DNA of 5,936 nt from Dysgonamonadaceae bacterium. Lineage in GTDB: Bacteria; Bacteroidota; Bacteroidia; Bacteroidales; Azobacteroidaceae. The notes beneath the pieces are model-generated. The model saw only the letters and a program-made list of their open reading frames with translations. It was not told the DNA's origin and did no database searches. The stretch covers positions 1 to 5,936 of the forward strand of contig JAITTA010000236.1 in the NCBI GenBank assembly GCA_031287395.1. Reading direction: 5' to 3'. Shown one piece after another: positions 4,609 to 5,936 of this stretch (positions are counted from its first letter, which is position 1; each line of letters opens with the position of its first letter). The position numbers and the translations under genes are program-made.

Positions 4609-5320
4609 AGAAACGACTTCGACCAATGTCGAATTACAACAAATGATGGTAGACGGATATTTGGAGGAAGGAACAGTCCTTGTTGCAGGAAACCAGACAT
4701 CCGGGAGAGGACAAGCCGGAAGCTTCTGGGAATCAGAGCCTGGTAAAAACTTGTTGTTCAGTATTTTGCTTTATCCTGAATTTTTGAATCTGAAACAACG
4801 TTTTTTGTTGTCGGAATTAACGGCCAACAGCATTAAACAGGTTCTGGATAACTATATTGATCATATTACGATCAAATGGCCGAATGATATTTATTATCAG
4901 GATAAAAAAATAGCCGGAATATTAATCGAAAATGAGATCAGCGAAAATAAGATTAAACAGTCTGTTATCGGTATTGGAATAAATGTGAATCAAGAAATTT
5001 TTAGCGATAAAATACCTGAAGCGATATCGTTGAAACAGATTCTGGGAGGAGAGATAGATCTGGATTTATTGCTGGATGAAATAGTCAATCAATTACTTTC
5101 GGATTATGAAAAGAAGCTGATAGACGGAGAATGGGATGATGTCAGGCAATATTATCATGATTCTTTGTACAGGAAGTCCGGAATGCATGTCTTTTCCGAT
5201 GAAAATGGGAAATTTAAGGCCCGGATTGATTCCGTTGCAGACGATGGAGTCCTGTCTCTGGTAACGGAAACAGGTGAAATAAGGCCGTATCTTTTCAAAG
5301 AAGTTTCATACGACCGTTAA
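4589..5320 (+). CDS. birA: Biotin--[acetyl-CoA-carboxylase] ligase, single-domain (group I)
   Basis: Activates biotin with ATP to biotinyl-5'-AMP and attaches it to the conserved lysine of biotin carboxyl carrier domains of acyl-CoA carboxylases; cytosolic. The 243 residues begin directly with the catalytic domain: TSTN (10-13), the biotinyl-adenylate loop TSGRGQAGSFW (37-47, the GRGRxGRxW motif in the form common in Bacteroidota), KWPNDIYY (96-103), KIAGILIE (107-114) and GIGINVN (128-134). The C-terminal SH3-like domain, from about 195, ends in FKEVSY (236-241). There is no N-terminal winged helix, so unlike E. coli BirA it should not act as a biotin-operon repressor. The ATG lies inside the end of the MmcQ-like gene (20-nt overlap) with no Shine-Dalgarno, consistent with coupling. 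pyrH starts 22 nt downstream. Confidence 0.95.
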   Translation: MNIIRIEETTSTNVELQQMMVDGYLEEGTVLVAGNQTSGRGQAGSFWESEPGKNLLFSILLYPEFLNLKQRFLLSELTANSIKQVLDNYIDHITIKWPNDIYYQDKKIAGILIENEISENKIKQSVIGIGINVNQEIFSDKIPEAISLKQILGGEIDLDLLLDEIVNQLLSDYEKKLIDGEWDDVRQYYHDSLYRKSGMHVFSDENGKFKARIDSVADDGVLSLVTETGEIRPYLFKEVSYDR

Positions 5321-5342
5321 GCAAAAAATAAAATATTTACGT

Positions 5343-5936
5343 ATGAATAAATACAGACGGATCCTTCTGAAATTGAGTGGCGAGTCCCTGATGGGGGAAA
5401 AGCAGTATGGGATCGATGAAAACCGTTTAGGAGACTATGCCCGTCAGATCAAAGAGGTTGCGGGTATGGGTATTGAAATCGGAATTGTGATAGGGGGTGG
5501 TAATATTTTTCGTGGATTGAGTGGAACATCCAAAGGTTTTGACCGGGTACAAGGCGATCAGATGGGGATGCTGGCTACGGTTATCAACAGTCTGGCGCTC
5601 AGTTCGGCTCTGACGAAAGAGGAAGTCTCGAATCAGGTTTTTACCGCAGTCAGGATGGAGCCTGTCGGGAAGCTTTATTCAAAATGGGATGCCATAGCTG
5701 CCATGAAAAGAGGCGAAGTTGCTATTATTGCCGGAGGGACAGGCAACCCGTTTTTCACTACCGATACGGCATCTGCTTTGCGTGGAGTGGAGATAGAAGC
5801 CGATGTGATGTTAAAAGGCACCCGTGTCGATGGGGTATATACGGCCGATCCGGAAAAGGATCCCACCGCGACTAAATTCGATAAAATTTCGTACGATGAA
5901 ATATATAACAGAGGGCTGAAGGTCATGGATTTGACT
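5343..5936 (+). CDS. pyrH: UMP kinase (partial, 3' end cut by window)
   Basis: Phosphorylates UMP to UDP with ATP in pyrimidine nucleotide synthesis; a cytosolic hexamer of the amino acid kinase family, usually activated by GTP and inhibited by UTP. The window holds 198 open codons of about 236-240. Motifs are KLSGE (10-14), GGGNIFRG (51-58, phosphate binding), GDQMGMLAT (71-79, UMP/hexamer region), GTGNPFFTTD (132-141), GIEIEADV-type GVEIEADVMLKGTRVDGVYTADP (in 148-170) and KVMDL (193-197). The segment 99-118 (VF-TAVRMEPVGKLYSKWDAI) is the form expected in Bacteroidota. The ATG at 5343 gives the normal start MNKYRRILLKLSGE. It follows birA by 22 nt of AT-rich sequence with no terminator or clear promoter, so co-transcription is likely. 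Confidence 0.96.
   Translation, partial: MNKYRRILLKLSGESLMGEKQYGIDENRLGDYARQIKEVAGMGIEIGIVIGGGNIFRGLSGTSKGFDRVQGDQMGMLATVINSLALSSALTKEEVSNQVFTAVRMEPVGKLYSKWDAIAAMKRGEVAIIAGGTGNPFFTTDTASALRGVEIEADVMLKGTRVDGVYTADPEKDPTATKFDKISYDEIYNRGLKVMDLT

Noticed and set aside
5675..5926. 83-codon minus-strand open frame
   Set aside because: Antisense to conserved pyrH motifs; no independent support.

Overview
The window looks like an ordinary housekeeping stretch of a Bacteroidota chromosome, most probably Bacteroidales. The basis is the AT-leaning composition, the near absence of Shine-Dalgarno sequences, several good matches to the Bacteroidales -7 promoter consensus TAnnTTTG, and protein variants typical of the phylum (UMP kinase, biotin ligase without a DNA-binding domain, a VHSPF-type methyltransferase). 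The genus cannot be fixed from sequence alone. No rRNA, tRNA, CRISPR, transposase, phage or defence gene is visible.

The genes lie in two divergent blocks that meet in a compact bidirectional promoter at about 3710-3779. Leftward (minus strand) run, in transcription order: a 75-residue ribbon-helix-helix-like protein, a lipoprotein cyclophilin-type peptidyl-prolyl isomerase, the tRNA adenosine deaminase tadA overlapping an SDR-family sugar-nucleotide/steroid-like dehydrogenase by 4 nt, then, behind its own predicted promoter, a small SAM-methyltransferase-like protein that overlaps a PduO-type cobalamin adenosyltransferase by 77 nt. The adenosyltransferase runs off the left edge. Rightward (plus strand) run: yraN (UPF0102 nuclease-fold protein), an MmcQ/YjbR-family protein overlapping the biotin ligase birA by 20 nt, and pyrH (UMP kinase), which runs off the right edge.

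The genes serve tRNA decoding (tadA), cofactor chemistry (adenosylcobalamin, protein biotinylation), pyrimidine nucleotide synthesis and envelope protein folding. No single pathway joins them. The overlaps suggest translational coupling for the tadA-SDR, methyltransferase-adenosyltransferase and MmcQ-birA pairs.

I did not find an undescribed multi-gene system. The points most worth a second look are the 77-nt out-of-frame overlap of the methyltransferase tail with the adenosyltransferase, the small RHH-like protein whose start codon sits almost on its own promoter, the repeated promoter/A-tract/ATG architecture that predicts very short or leaderless mRNAs, and a short G-run-rich intergenic segment between the isomerase and tadA.
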